Shown: positions 1 through 9,148 of the stretch, in pieces
Position numbering within the stretch: position 1 is the first letter of the stretch
How the letters are laid out: the number at the start of each line of letters is the position of its first letter
Assembly: GCF_029360585.1 (NCBI RefSeq)
Contig: NZ_JAQZSJ010000004.1
Span: 124,001-188,000, forward strand
Length of the DNA: 64,000 nt
Direction: 5' to 3'
From: Cohnella caldifontis
GTDB lineage: Bacteria; Bacillota; Bacilli; Paenibacillales; Paenibacillaceae
Notes under the pieces: generated by a model
Told to the model about the DNA's origin: nothing
Databases searched by the model: none
What the model saw: the letters and a program-made list of their open reading frames with translations, nothing else
Made by a program: the position numbers and the translations under genes

Positions 1-555
1 CGGGGGATCGCCGGCGTCGTTCTGCAGTACAAAGTCGCGGGCGCTGCGGCGGAGCGGGGATATTCGCTCGAGCGGCTCGTTGAGCTGTGCGGCAAGGCGA
101 ACCGCAATACCCGCTCGATGGGCGTTGCGGTCAGTCCATGTTCGATGCCGCAGACGGGCAAGCCCGCTTTCGAGCTGGCGGAAGACGAAATGGAAATCGG
201 CCTCGGCATTCACGGCGAGCCGGGGCTCGTCCGGGGCAAGCTGGCTTCGGCCGACGAAACGGCGCAAAGCCTGATCGAACGGATCGTGCCGGATTTGGGT
301 CTAGCTAGCGGCGATCGGGTTGCCGTCATGGTTAACGGACTCGGTTCGACGACTTATATGGAAATGTTCATCGTGTTCCGCAAGGCGAAGCAATTACTGG
401 ATGCGCAGGGGATCCGCATCCATCGCGCCCATGTCGGCGAATTCGTCACTTCGATGGAAATGGGCGGCCTGTCGATTACGTTGATGAAGCTGGACGACGA
501 ACTGGCGGGACTGATCGACGATCCTGCCGACTGTCCCGCGTTCACTCAGGCATAA
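1..555 (+). CDS. dhaK: Dihydroxyacetone kinase subunit DhaK (C-terminal part; start outside window)
   Basis: The frame is open from the first base and ends at TAA 553-555, giving the last 184 residues of a DhaK subunit. The GIHGEPG segment carries the histidine that in DhaK family members binds dihydroxyacetone covalently as a hemiaminal, and the NGLGS segment follows as expected. DhaK presents the substrate to DhaL, which transfers phosphate to make dihydroxyacetone phosphate in the cytoplasm. The next gene, dhaL, starts 14 bp downstream, so the two are co-transcribed. Whether the phosphate donor is ATP or a DhaM/PTS protein cannot be decided here, because no dhaM is in the window. Family assignment is firm; the N-terminus is missing only because of the window edge. 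Confidence 0.93.
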   Translation, partial: RGIAGVVLQYKVAGAAAERGYSLERLVELCGKANRNTRSMGVAVSPCSMPQTGKPAFELAEDEMEIGLGIHGEPGLVRGKLASADETAQSLIERIVPDLGLASGDRVAVMVNGLGSTTYMEMFIVFRKAKQLLDAQGIRIHRAHVGEFVTSMEMGGLSITLMKLDDELAGLIDDPADCPAFTQA

Positions 556-569
556 GGGGGGTCAAGGCG

Positions 570-1220
570 ATGAGTTTAACCGTAACGCAATTCGCCGGCG
601 TCCTGAACCGGATTGCGGACCGCATCTCGGAGCGGAAGGAATATTTGTGCGAGCTGGACCGCCATATCGGAGACGGCGACCATGGCGTATCGATGGACAT
701 CGGCTGGTCGGCGATCCGGCAGAAGCTGCGGGAATTGGAAAGCGAACGCGATCTGGGCGCCTTGCTTCAGGCGGTCTCCCTCGCCTTCCTGAATGCGGTC
801 GGGGCATCCGTCGGGCCGCTGTACGGGACGGCGTTCCTGCGGGGCAGCGCGGTCGCCAAGGGGAAGTCGGAGCTGTCCGACGAGGAACTGGCGGAATTCT
901 GGATCGCCGCGATCGGCGGCATCCGGCAGCGCGGGAAGGCCGAACCGGGCGACAAAACGATGATCGACGCGTGGGCGCCGATCGCCTCCTCGCTGGAAGC
1001 GTCCCTCGCGGACGATGAGCCGTGGGATTCGGCTTGGGACAAGGCGGTCCGGGCCGGCGAACGGGGAATGAACGCCACGAAGGATCTCGTCTCGCGGAAG
1101 GGCCGATCGGGGCGGCTGGGAGATCGCTCCGTCGGGCACGTCGATCCGGGCGCGGCTTCCGCTTGGCTCATCTTCTCCACGTTCGTGCAGGCGCATCAGG
1201 AAGCGCAAACGCAATCGTAA
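570..1220 (+). CDS. dhaL: Dihydroxyacetone kinase subunit DhaL
   Basis: A 216-residue protein of normal DhaL length. Residues 33-39 read IGDGDHG, the hallmark nucleotide/magnesium site of the DhaL fold, preceded by Asp30. The C-terminal half has the usual GDKTMIDAW and GRSGRLGDRSVGHVDPGA segments. DhaL holds the nucleotide and phosphorylates dihydroxyacetone bound on DhaK. It lies 14 bp behind dhaK, so the pair forms an operon. The Gram-positive glycerol link is supported elsewhere in the window by a GlpP/Ugp module, but the two are 20 kb apart. The ATG at 570 follows AAGGGGGGTCAAGGCG, an acceptable ribosome site. Confidence 0.93.
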   Translation: MSLTVTQFAGVLNRIADRISERKEYLCELDRHIGDGDHGVSMDIGWSAIRQKLRELESERDLGALLQAVSLAFLNAVGASVGPLYGTAFLRGSAVAKGKSELSDEELAEFWIAAIGGIRQRGKAEPGDKTMIDAWAPIASSLEASLADDEPWDSAWDKAVRAGERGMNATKDLVSRKGRSGRLGDRSVGHVDPGAASAWLIFSTFVQAHQEAQTQS

Positions 1221-1293
1221 CTTCAAGCCCCGTCCTTCTCTATTTCCAATCCTTCCATCCGGTGTCATAATGATGGCGAGGGAGGCATTCGAC

Positions 1294-2697
1294 ATGTTTC
1301 GCAGACCCCATCGTACGTTCGCGCTGATCTTGCCGTGCCTGCTCGCGTCCGGCATGCTGCTCGCCGCAGGCTGCAGCGGCGGGTCGATCTCGCCGGATGC
1401 CGCGGAGACGCTGGGACCGACGGGCGGGACGGAACCGGTCACGATCCAAATCGGATTCAATCCTCCGTACGAAATATCCCGGGAGGAAATCCGGGCGTTC
1501 GAACGGGACAACCCCGACATCCGCATCGAGACGTTCGACGGGCAGGACTACAACAAGGTGATGGCCATGATCGCGGCCGGCCGCGCGCCGGATATTCTGC
1601 GCATCTCGGGCACGTTCGATTTCGTGCCCTTCGTGGAGAAAGGCTACGCCTTGAATCTGGAGCCCTATATGGCCCAAAGCGCTGTATTCGACCAAAACGA
1701 TTTCGCGCCGATCGCGAACCTGTTCCGGTATGACGGCCAAGTCCAAGGCCGCGGCCCGATGTACGGATTCGTGAAGGATTGGTCGCAGGATTTCACGCTG
1801 TGGTACAACAAGAAGCTGTTCGATGAAGCGAACGTGCCGTATTTAAGCCCGACAGAGCCGATCACCTGGGAGGAATTGCTCGCGATCAGCAAAAAGCTGA
1901 CGAAGACGGAAGACGGGCGCATCACCCAATACGGGTTCATGCCTCTCGGCGGCGCGCAGATGTCGCAAAACCTGCTGCTGCTCCAACTGGCGCAGCTCGG
2001 CCGGTCGCCCTTCTCCGAAGATTTCTCCGGCGCGGATTTAACGACTCCGGAAGCGAAGCGGATCATGCGGTACTGGAAGGACGTCGTCGACGCGAACGTC
2101 GGCGCCAATGCGGTGAATCAGGCGCAGGACAAAGCGAGCGACGCCTGGTTCGACGATAAGGTCGCGATCATGATGAGCGGCAACTGGTTCGCCGGCCGGA
2201 TTCGCAACACGGAGAAGGCGAAAGGCCGCTTGCAGGATTACGGCTTCGCGCCGGCTCCCGTATTCGAGGGAGGCGTTCGGATCTCCCCTACTGGATATGC
2301 GGTAGGAGGCGTCATTTCGAAACAGACCCGGCATCCGGATGAAGCTTGGCGGGTGTTCGAATGGTTTTTCGGAGGCGAGCCCGCGGACGAGCGGGCCAGG
2401 ACGGGCGTCGGGCTGCCGGCGTTCAAGTCGAAAATGCCGCTGCTGCGGCAGGATACCGCTTGGGACCGGGAAATCTTCCGGTATCAGAGCGAGGAGATGA
2501 AATACGCGGACCGGTACTTGCCCTTCAACCCCTACTTGTCGGGGACGGCGATGGACAGTCTGATCGATCAATATTTCGTCCCGGTCTACTTCGGCCGAAG
2601 CACGGTGGATGAAGCGGCCGGCCGCATGACCGACGCGCTGAACCTGCTCATACGGGAAGGCCGTCAGGCCGCGGGCGATCTGCCATCCGGCGGATAA
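1294..2697 (+). CDS. Sugar ABC transporter substrate-binding lipoprotein (family 1)
   Basis: An extracellular solute-binding protein of about 467 residues. The N-terminus is a lipoprotein signal with lipobox LAAGC, so it should be tethered to the outer face of the membrane. The body has family 1 features: a conserved WYNKKLF segment and the PITWEELLAISKKLTK region typical of carbohydrate binders. The ATG at 1294 is preferred over the one at 1270 because GAGGGAGG lies just upstream of it. No permease genes follow. Instead a YesN-type regulator and a YesM-type kinase come next on the same strand, a common arrangement for sugar-sensing loci in this family of bacteria. The ligand is not predictable. 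It may deliver sugar to a distant transporter or assist the adjacent sensor kinase. Confidence 0.85.
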   Translation: MFRRPHRTFALILPCLLASGMLLAAGCSGGSISPDAAETLGPTGGTEPVTIQIGFNPPYEISREEIRAFERDNPDIRIETFDGQDYNKVMAMIAAGRAPDILRISGTFDFVPFVEKGYALNLEPYMAQSAVFDQNDFAPIANLFRYDGQVQGRGPMYGFVKDWSQDFTLWYNKKLFDEANVPYLSPTEPITWEELLAISKKLTKTEDGRITQYGFMPLGGAQMSQNLLLLQLAQLGRSPFSEDFSGADLTTPEAKRIMRYWKDVVDANVGANAVNQAQDKASDAWFDDKVAIMMSGNWFAGRIRNTEKAKGRLQDYGFAPAPVFEGGVRISPTGYAVGGVISKQTRHPDEAWRVFEWFFGGEPADERARTGVGLPAFKSKMPLLRQDTAWDREIFRYQSEEMKYADRYLPFNPYLSGTAMDSLIDQYFVPVYFGRSTVDEAAGRMTDALNLLIREGRQAAGDLPSGG

Positions 2698-2772
2698 AGG
2701 GATTCCAGCGGCTGTCACCCCATCGAGTGTGAAGAACGGACGGATCGCGGGCGAGGAGGTGCGCAGAGGCAA

Positions 2773-4098
2773 ATGTACAAAATGTTGATCGTCGACGATG
2801 AACCGGAAATTCGCAGCGGCCTGCGTTATTTGGATTGGGGATCGGTAGGCGTCGAAGCCGTCGGGGAATGCGAGCACGGCCTGGAAGCCTGCCAATGGCT
2901 GGAGCAACACGCGGCGGATCTGATTCTGACGGACATCCGGATGCCGGTCATGAACGGTCTCGAATTGGCCGAGCACGTGGCCAAGCGCTACGGTCACATC
3001 AAGACCGTCGTGCTGTCCGGATACAACGATTTCGAGCTGGCCCGGGAGAGCATGCGGCGCGGTACGCTCGATTATTTGCTGAAGCCGATCAATCCGGACG
3101 AATTGCTGTCGGTCGTCTCCTCCGCGGTCGAGACGCTGCGCAAGGAAGGCCAGCAGCGCGAGAACCAGAAGCGTCTGGAACGGAAGGTCCGCCAATCGAC
3201 GAAGCTGCTGAGGCAGCAATTTTTGCGCCGCCTGCTGTTCCAGTCCGTCGATCCCGACGAGATGGAGGAAGGCTGCGCGGCGGCGGAGCTGCTGTTGGAA
3301 GACCGGCGGTGCGCCGTCGGCGTGTTGAAGCTCGATCTTCAGGTCCCTTGGGAGCAAGCCTATACCGACAAAGACCGCAAACTCATTCTGTTCGCCTGCG
3401 ACAACGTGATTTCCGATCTCTGGGATGAAGCCGGCAGCGGCTATCATTTCGTCGAACCTTCCGAAGGCGTCGTATACTTGGTCATGGCGCTCGATCCTTC
3501 GGACCCGGGCGAACCGCTCCCGGAGAAAATGAGCGGTCTTAAGCAGCATTTGAAGAAGTTCCGCGGCTTGTTCCGCACGACGATTTCGATTGCTTTCGGC
3601 TCCGAACAGGAACCCGGCAGCCTGGATCGCTCCCTCCAGCAGGCGCTTGCCGTTATGGCGCAAGCAGGCAGCGACGCCATGGCGATCTATGACGGTGGTT
3701 TGTCGACTCCTGGCGAACCAACGGAACAGTCGGCGGGCAAGGCGGATACCCCGCAGCCCGCAGCCGAAGAAGGCGGCAAGCCGGCGCATTACGTGGTGAA
3801 CGCCGCCAAGGCATATGTCCAGGCTCACTACGATCGCGTGCTGACCTTGCAGGAAGTGGCGCAGCATGTCCATATCAACGCCTCGTATCTCAGCTATTTG
3901 TTCAAGGAAGTGACGGGCGATACTTTCGTGCATTTTCTGACTTCCCTGCGCATTCGCAGAGCCAAAGAGCTGTTGCAAGACCCGCAATACAAAGTCTACG
4001 AAATCGGCCAAATCGTCGGGTACGAGAATCCGCGGTATTTTGCCGAGATTTTCAAGAAACATACCGGCAAGACCCCTTACGAATATCGCTGCAATTGA
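2773..4098 (+). CDS. YesN-type response regulator (REC plus AraC DNA-binding domain)
   Basis: 441 residues. Residues 1-120 are a receiver domain with acidic pair DD at 8-9, phospho-acceptor Asp54 in LTDIRMP, and Lys in LLKPI. A variable linker with a coiled-coil-like stretch follows. The last 100 residues are an AraC-type double helix-turn-helix with the signature segments ASYLSYLFKEVTG and IGQIVGYENPRYFAEIFKK. Such regulators are paired with membrane YesM kinases and activate sugar-uptake operons. The gene starts 75 bp after the binding lipoprotein and its stop overlaps the longest frame of the downstream kinase. The likely targets are the neighbouring transport genes; this is inference from context. 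Confidence 0.92.
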   Translation: MYKMLIVDDEPEIRSGLRYLDWGSVGVEAVGECEHGLEACQWLEQHAADLILTDIRMPVMNGLELAEHVAKRYGHIKTVVLSGYNDFELARESMRRGTLDYLLKPINPDELLSVVSSAVETLRKEGQQRENQKRLERKVRQSTKLLRQQFLRRLLFQSVDPDEMEEGCAAAELLLEDRRCAVGVLKLDLQVPWEQAYTDKDRKLILFACDNVISDLWDEAGSGYHFVEPSEGVVYLVMALDPSDPGEPLPEKMSGLKQHLKKFRGLFRTTISIAFGSEQEPGSLDRSLQQALAVMAQAGSDAMAIYDGGLSTPGEPTEQSAGKADTPQPAAEEGGKPAHYVVNAAKAYVQAHYDRVLTLQEVAQHVHINASYLSYLFKEVTGDTFVHFLTSLRIRRAKELLQDPQYKVYEIGQIVGYENPRYFAEIFKKHTGKTPYEYRCN

Positions 4099-4145
4099 CC
4101 ATACGGCCGCTGCGGCTTGCGCGCGTACAGAAGGGGAGGAGCAGC

Positions 4146-7061
4146 TTGAGGTTGGGGAAATACGGGTGGAACAAAAGCAGCTACCGGTTCAAGCTGGCTT
4201 TCCTGGCCGTGCTGCTGTCCGCATGCGGCCTTTCGTTCGTCGTGCTCACGACGTTATTCAACGTCCGCGATATCTCCGTCCAGATGCACGACGACAGCGA
4301 ACGGCAGCTGTATCAACAATACGGCGGCAGCATGACTTCCTATTTCAAGGAAATCAATTCGCTGTCGACTTATTTGCGGAACGGCGAAATCACGAATTTC
4401 TCCCGAAATTATTGGAATCTTAGGGATCCGGAGCTTGCCGCCTCCAAGCTGGAGGAAATCAAACGGTTGATCGACCGGCTGAATCTGTACGACATGCAGG
4501 TAGACGCGATTTATATGTTCGGCAGCAACCCGAACCAGACCGGACTGGCCAAATCGATCGTCAGCTATTTGCCGGCTCTTGACGTCATGCCGTCCGTGAA
4601 CGATATCGAAACGCTCGGATTCCTCGGCATCCTGTTGCGCGACAACGGATTTCCGGTCTATTACATGCCGGGCGAATGGAGCAGGCGGATCGCCGAGCTT
4701 CCGCCCGGGAAACGCGAATACGCCAAAGCAAGCGGCGTCGAAGCGTATTTGCTCAAGCTGGAAGGGCGCGTCTCCGTCACGAGTTACGCCGACAACGTGC
4801 TCCAGTCGGTCGTGCTTCGCGACGAGGTGTTCAACCGGCTGCTGTATGACGTCATCTTGAAGCGGGCAGGCGCGATGGTGATCGATCGGGAGGGGCGAGT
4901 CGTCTGGTCCAATCCGACCCGCTCCTCCCAACCCGCGTTCGATGCCGCGAAATTATCCGGCGTCGCGAACGGAGAAGGAAGTTTGTCGCTGAACGGGCAA
5001 GATATCCGTTACCAGCAGTTGTCCCCCTTCGGCTTCACCTGGATTCAATATGCTCCCAGCCCCGCCTGGGGCGACGATCAGGCCCCGTTCATCCGGCAGA
5101 CCGTTCTGGTCGCCCTCTTGGGCATGGCGGCGGCGATCGTTGCCGCCTGGTGGATCTCGGACCGGATTTGCGAGCCGATCAGCGGGCTTGCGCTGCTCTT
5201 GAGCCGCAAGGGCAAGCGCCTGCCGGTCGGGCCGATTCCGGAGCAATTCCAGCACCGGACTTTCCTCAGAAGAACCCCTCTGCGGCGCAAATTGTTTTAC
5301 ATGTTCCTGTTATCCTCGATCGCGCCGGTATTGCTGGTCGGGATGGCATGTTCCTCGCAGGCCTATAACGCCACCAAGCATAAGCTTTACGAATCGGTCG
5401 ACAACTGGACCCGCCGCCTATCCAATGAAATCCGGGCCAAGCAGGCTTCGTACGAGAATTTGATTCGCCGATTGGCCGCGGACGGAGAGATGGCCGCCAT
5501 CGTCAAGGACCAGCAGGTGATCGGGGAAGAAGACAAGAAGACGCTGGAGTCGATGTTCATCAAACAGACGGAGGGCATCGGCGACATCGCTTACTTCGTG
5601 CTCAGAAGCATTACCGGTACCGCGCTCTACGCTTCCATCTACACGAACAACCTGGAGCTGTTCGAGACGGATGCCGATCTGGAAACCCCCTTCGCGGCGG
5701 CGGCCGGGGATACCGTCTGGCTGGAAGGCCGGAAGGACGTGTTCAACCAACAGAACCTGACCCTGGTCAAACGGCTTGAAATTCCGGGGCGTTCGTCTCC
5801 TGCCGATAACGTCGACGTCGGCTATCTGGAAATCGCGCTGAAGCTGACGGCGCTTCATGCCGCATTCCCCCATTTGCAGACGGAATACGTCATCGTGCGG
5901 GACGACAGGCGGTTTCTGGCCGGCAGCACGAATGACGACAGCTATGTCGCCTCGGCCAGACGCGCGGCGGCTTACCGCGGCGACGATGACGGCAAGAGCG
6001 CCGAATCGCCTTACGAGACGAAAATCGACGGCCGTCATTATTTGCTGGCCACGCAGCGGGTGCCGGGCACGGACTGGACCGTCGTCGCCTATCAGCCGAC
6101 CCTGGAGATCAGCCAGACCAGCCGGTCGCTGCTGGAGAGGAATATCGGAATTACGCTGCTCGCCTCCATCCTCGTCTTCCTGCTCTCCATCGTCGTATCG
6201 GGCCTGCTCGTCCGCCCGATCGAGCGGCTGAAGCGGGAAATGGAGCGGGTGGGCCGCGGTGAGGGAGAAATCAGCAGCGGCCTCCGGCATGAGGCGACGG
6301 ATGAAATCGGCGAACTGATCGCCAGCTTCAATGTCATGATTACGCAGATCAATGAGCTCATGCATGAAAACATCGACAGGCAAGTCAGAGAGCGCGAGCT
6401 GGATCGCTTGAAAACCCACGCCGAGCTCGGCATGCTGCAGCAGCAGATCAATCCGCACTTCCTCTACAATACGCTGGAAGCGATCAACATGCGGTCGCTT
6501 CAGCTGGGCGCGACCGAAGTGTCGCGCATGGTAACGGCGCTTGCCCGTCTATTCCGCTATGCGATCAGTTCCGCCACCGACTTGGTGGACTTGGATCAAG
6601 AGTTGGAGCATACCCGGAATTACGCCACGATTCAGGAAATCCGGTTTCGCGACCGCTTCCGGGTGGATTGGCGCATCGAGCCGCAGACGCGCGAATGCAA
6701 AGTGCTCAAGCTGCTGCTGCAGCCGATCGTGGAAAATGCCATCAATCATGGACTCGCGGAGTACACGGCGGACGGTGTGGTCGAAATCGTCTCCCGTTTG
6801 GAGGGCGAACATCTGATCCTCGAAGTATCGGACAACGGGATCGGGATGGAGGAGGAGGAACTTGGGGCGCTGCACGCGAAGCTGATCGCCCCTCCGCCCG
6901 TCGATACCCCGGTATTCTCGGCGAGAAGAACCGGCGTCGGGCTGCTCAATGTGTACCAGCGGCTTAAGTTCCATTACGGGGATGCGGCCGACTTGAGCGT
7001 CGACAGCGAACCGATGTCCGGTACGCGCGTCCGAATCCGAATTCCGGTGCAGCAGGTCTGA
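4146..7061 (+). CDS. YesM-type sensor histidine kinase with two tandem sensor halves
   Basis: About 971 residues from TTG 4146, chosen because AAGGGGAGGA (4131-4140) sits 5 bp upstream; the frame is open back to TTG 4095. It is longer than usual YesM kinases (about 600 residues). Predicted membrane segments are near residues 16-38, 318-337, 383-402 and 667-689. This gives two extracytoplasmic sensor regions in series, each followed by a membrane helix and a linker, HAMP-like after the last. The catalytic part is the His_kinase/HATPase type with His771 in the PHFLYNTL box, then a VENAINHGL N-box and DNGIGM and GVGLLN boxes. It should phosphorylate the regulator encoded immediately upstream. 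The doubled input suggests fusion of an extra sensor module. Confidence 0.88.
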   Translation: MRLGKYGWNKSSYRFKLAFLAVLLSACGLSFVVLTTLFNVRDISVQMHDDSERQLYQQYGGSMTSYFKEINSLSTYLRNGEITNFSRNYWNLRDPELAASKLEEIKRLIDRLNLYDMQVDAIYMFGSNPNQTGLAKSIVSYLPALDVMPSVNDIETLGFLGILLRDNGFPVYYMPGEWSRRIAELPPGKREYAKASGVEAYLLKLEGRVSVTSYADNVLQSVVLRDEVFNRLLYDVILKRAGAMVIDREGRVVWSNPTRSSQPAFDAAKLSGVANGEGSLSLNGQDIRYQQLSPFGFTWIQYAPSPAWGDDQAPFIRQTVLVALLGMAAAIVAAWWISDRICEPISGLALLLSRKGKRLPVGPIPEQFQHRTFLRRTPLRRKLFYMFLLSSIAPVLLVGMACSSQAYNATKHKLYESVDNWTRRLSNEIRAKQASYENLIRRLAADGEMAAIVKDQQVIGEEDKKTLESMFIKQTEGIGDIAYFVLRSITGTALYASIYTNNLELFETDADLETPFAAAAGDTVWLEGRKDVFNQQNLTLVKRLEIPGRSSPADNVDVGYLEIALKLTALHAAFPHLQTEYVIVRDDRRFLAGSTNDDSYVASARRAAAYRGDDDGKSAESPYETKIDGRHYLLATQRVPGTDWTVVAYQPTLEISQTSRSLLERNIGITLLASILVFLLSIVVSGLLVRPIERLKREMERVGRGEGEISSGLRHEATDEIGELIASFNVMITQINELMHENIDRQVRERELDRLKTHAELGMLQQQINPHFLYNTLEAINMRSLQLGATEVSRMVTALARLFRYAISSATDLVDLDQELEHTRNYATIQEIRFRDRFRVDWRIEPQTRECKVLKLLLQPIVENAINHGLAEYTADGVVEIVSRLEGEHLILEVSDNGIGMEEEELGALHAKLIAPPPVDTPVFSARRTGVGLLNVYQRLKFHYGDAADLSVDSEPMSGTRVRIRIPVQQV

Positions 7062-7096
7062 TCGTTCAGAGGGAAGGGAAGTTCGGCCTCACCAAC

Positions 7097-7147
7097 AAAG
7101 AAGATCGCCGATCTCCCGAAAGACGGGATGAAGGCGATCTTCTTTCC
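7097..7147. terminator. Rho-independent terminator between convergent genes
   Basis: A 13-bp perfect stem (7097-7109 with 7133-7145, AAAGAAGATCGCC and complement) with an inner CCCG/CGGG helix in the loop. A and T tracts lie at the two stem bases, so it can serve both the kinase gene on the plus strand and the hydrolase gene on the minus strand. Confidence 0.85.
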
Positions 7148-7180
7148 TATCGGACTTTCCAAGACGCGATCCGATTCGCT

Positions 7181-7975
7181 TCAGTGCGCCGATTCCGAAA
7201 AATGGTTTCGGAGCACCGGCGCCAATACGTTCATGGAGACGTTATGGTTCTGACCCTCCAGCATCAGCAGTTCGCCCTTCGGCAGATGATCCGCCACATG
7301 CTTGACCGCGTTTCTCAGGGCTACGCCGCTTTTGCCGCCGCCGATCACGAGGGTCGGCACTTGCACGGCGGCGATCCGTTCCGTCGGCAGCGAGTAGTCG
7401 CTCATCACCGCGGCATCGTACGGCAAGGAATTCGCGACCGCCCGCATCCGGGCCCAGAACGGCATGATCCTCATGATCGATACGGCGAATCCGGGAGCCC
7501 CCATCATCCGGAGGAAATACTTCACCGCGTCGTCGCGCCGGCCGGCCGCGATGAATTCGCGCAGCTTCGCTTCATGGTCGCTCGGCGGACGGGGCGCCCC
7601 GTCACCGATCATGTACGGCGGTTCGTACAGCGCCAGCTTCTTCATCGGCACGCCGCTCGCCGCCGCCTCCAGCGCCAACGCCGCTCCGGAAGACATGCCC
7701 CACACGTTCGCCGACCCGCCGACCGCCTCGATGACGGCGTGCAAGTCTTCCACCTCGCGGGCGACCGCGTAGAAATCGGTGTCGCCGCTGTCGCCGCGCC
7801 CCCGGCGGTCATAATTGACGACGGTGAAGTCTTTGGACAGCAGCCCGGCGAGTTTGACGAAACCCGGGAACTTCCGGTAGCTGAGCGCGCCTCCGACGAG
7901 AATGACCGCCGGTCCGCTTCCGACCGTATCGTAAGCGATCGGAGTACCGTCTTTGGACAACGTTTTCCGTACCAT
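7181..7975 (-). CDS. Alpha/beta hydrolase
   Basis: 264 residues from ATG 7975, chosen because GGAGG lies 5-6 bp upstream; the frame extends to 8020. The alpha/beta hydrolase fold is shown by the VILVGG oxyanion-type strand, the YDRRGRGDSG segment, the nucleophile elbow GMSSG at residues 93-97 (Ser95), and a C-terminal GQNHNV histidine. It resembles small cytoplasmic esterases of unknown substrate. It has no signal peptide. It is convergent with the upstream kinase and shares its terminator, so it is an independent unit. It is related to the hydrolase at 38810-39655 (similar spacing of YDRRGRG and IDRRGRG motifs), but that one is paired with a TetR gene and this one is not. Confidence 0.85.
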   Translation of the reverse strand: MVRKTLSKDGTPIAYDTVGSGPAVILVGGALSYRKFPGFVKLAGLLSKDFTVVNYDRRGRGDSGDTDFYAVAREVEDLHAVIEAVGGSANVWGMSSGAALALEAAASGVPMKKLALYEPPYMIGDGAPRPPSDHEAKLREFIAAGRRDDAVKYFLRMMGAPGFAVSIMRIMPFWARMRAVANSLPYDAAVMSDYSLPTERIAAVQVPTLVIGGGKSGVALRNAVKHVADHLPKGELLMLEGQNHNVSMNVLAPVLRNHFSESAH

Positions 7976-8065
7976 GCCCGCCCTCCATGCACGAATGAAT
8001 TTTCGTAGAAATTGTAACATCTGCCATTGGATGCATCTAGCGATTTACTCTAAAAATCTCGAATT

Positions 8066-8737
8066 TTATCGTTTGAGTTGCTGCGCTTTCCAGGCCACCG
8101 TGAACAACCATACGCAATAGGCAACCATCAGGATGCGGTTGGGCCAACCGACATACACGCCGGGGCCGAATCCGCCGTGCTGCGGAAGCGTCAACGCTAC
8201 CGCCGCCACCATCGACAGCAAGCTGATCACGACGAAGGCCGAGGACCCCGCCAGCGCAAAACGATTCGCGCGCCAAGCCGGATTCCGCAGCAGGCTGAGG
8301 TTGATCAGGACCGAAGCGATCGTCAGCGACGGGATCCCGATCATGGACGTCAAGCCGTGCATGTTGCCGTGCGCGGTCAATTCGCTTTTCGTTGCCGTGA
8401 CCGGATCGGTCGTGAAGAAAGCGGCGGCGGCGATCGCGGCCGCGCTGATCAAGAGCAGCGCGAGCCCGATCCGGCCGGCGGCCGTCCGGACTTCCCGGCG
8501 AACGGCCGCGAACAGCGCGGCGCATCCTGCGGAAAGGACGAGGAACGCCGCGGCCATCATGCCGCCGTACCGGCCGATCGCATATTCGCTGACCATGCGC
8601 CAAGAGGGCGTAAGTTCCGGCTTCAAAAGATGAAGCAAGGCAAGCAAGGCGACGAACAAGCCGGATGCGGCGACGGTTACTGTCGATGCGCTTACGGTAA
8701 CTTGCGGGAACACGCGATTCGCGACGACGGTTTTCAT
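8066..8737 (-). CDS. DUF998-type multi-pass membrane protein
   Basis: 223 residues with about six hydrophobic segments: roughly 17-37, 55-78, 88-110, 130-150, 160-182 and 195-215. The conserved loop FFTTDP and the following HGNMHGLTSMIG stretch match the DUF998 family of bacterial integral membrane proteins, whose function is not established. The ATG at 8737 is preceded by GGAGGAAGATGA on the minus strand. The next minus-strand gene upstream is a DUF1801 protein 70 bp away, so they may be co-transcribed. Nothing in the protein shows a catalytic centre. Confidence 0.75.
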   Translation of the reverse strand: MKTVVANRVFPQVTVSASTVTVAASGLFVALLALLHLLKPELTPSWRMVSEYAIGRYGGMMAAAFLVLSAGCAALFAAVRREVRTAAGRIGLALLLISAAAIAAAAFFTTDPVTATKSELTAHGNMHGLTSMIGIPSLTIASVLINLSLLRNPAWRANRFALAGSSAFVVISLLSMVAAVALTLPQHGGFGPGVYVGWPNRILMVAYCVWLFTVAWKAQQLKR

Positions 8738-8806
8738 TTTTCATCTTCCTCCGATTTTTGGATTTGGTTTTTTGATCTTCGCTTGGGATTACCTTTTTCG
8801 AATCGA

Positions 8807-9148
8807 TTACAGGGTTTCTGCGGCCTGACGGACCAGCGACGACAACCACTCGGCATCCAGCGTATCGTTTCGGCGGAACTTGATCGTTTTGCGTTCGGGA
8901 GGTCCTTCGAATTTCCCGTCCGGGAGCCGCAGCCCTTCGGCGTTGAAGATCGTGAAGCCCACCGCGTCCTTGGACGGCGTGATGACCGCCGCGTACTTGC
9001 CGTTTTTCAGAAAATGCGGTTTCTTGTACTGCAGGCGTTCCTGAACTCCGGGGATCGCCCCGTGCGCCAGATCGCGCAGTCGTCCGCACAGTTCCGCTTG
9101 CCAAGGCTCTTTAACCGCCGAGATAAACTCCGTTACTTCTTGATTCAT
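8807..9148 (-). CDS. DUF1801 domain protein
   Basis: A 113-residue cytoplasmic protein matching the DUF1801 (YdhG-like) family: an N-terminal helical half with a LRDLAHGAIPGVQE region, a central LQYKKPHFLKNGKYAAVI strand pair, and a C-terminal helix. The family's molecular function is unknown. The ATG at 9148 has a GAGGTGAAGG ribosome site upstream. It precedes the DUF998 gene on the same strand, and a long repeat-rich non-coding block starts behind it. Confidence 0.8.
   Translation of the reverse strand: MNQEVTEFISAVKEPWQAELCGRLRDLAHGAIPGVQERLQYKKPHFLKNGKYAAVITPSKDAVGFTIFNAEGLRLPDGKFEGPPERKTIKFRRNDTLDAEWLSSLVRQAAETL

Noticed and set aside
2038-4062. 674-codon minus-strand frame
   Set aside because: It is the antisense shadow of the binding-protein and regulator genes, common in high-GC DNA, with no ribosome site or domain.
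8037-9104. 355-codon minus-strand frame over the DUF998 and DUF1801 genes
   Set aside because: It is out of frame with both real genes and has an Arg-rich shadow composition.
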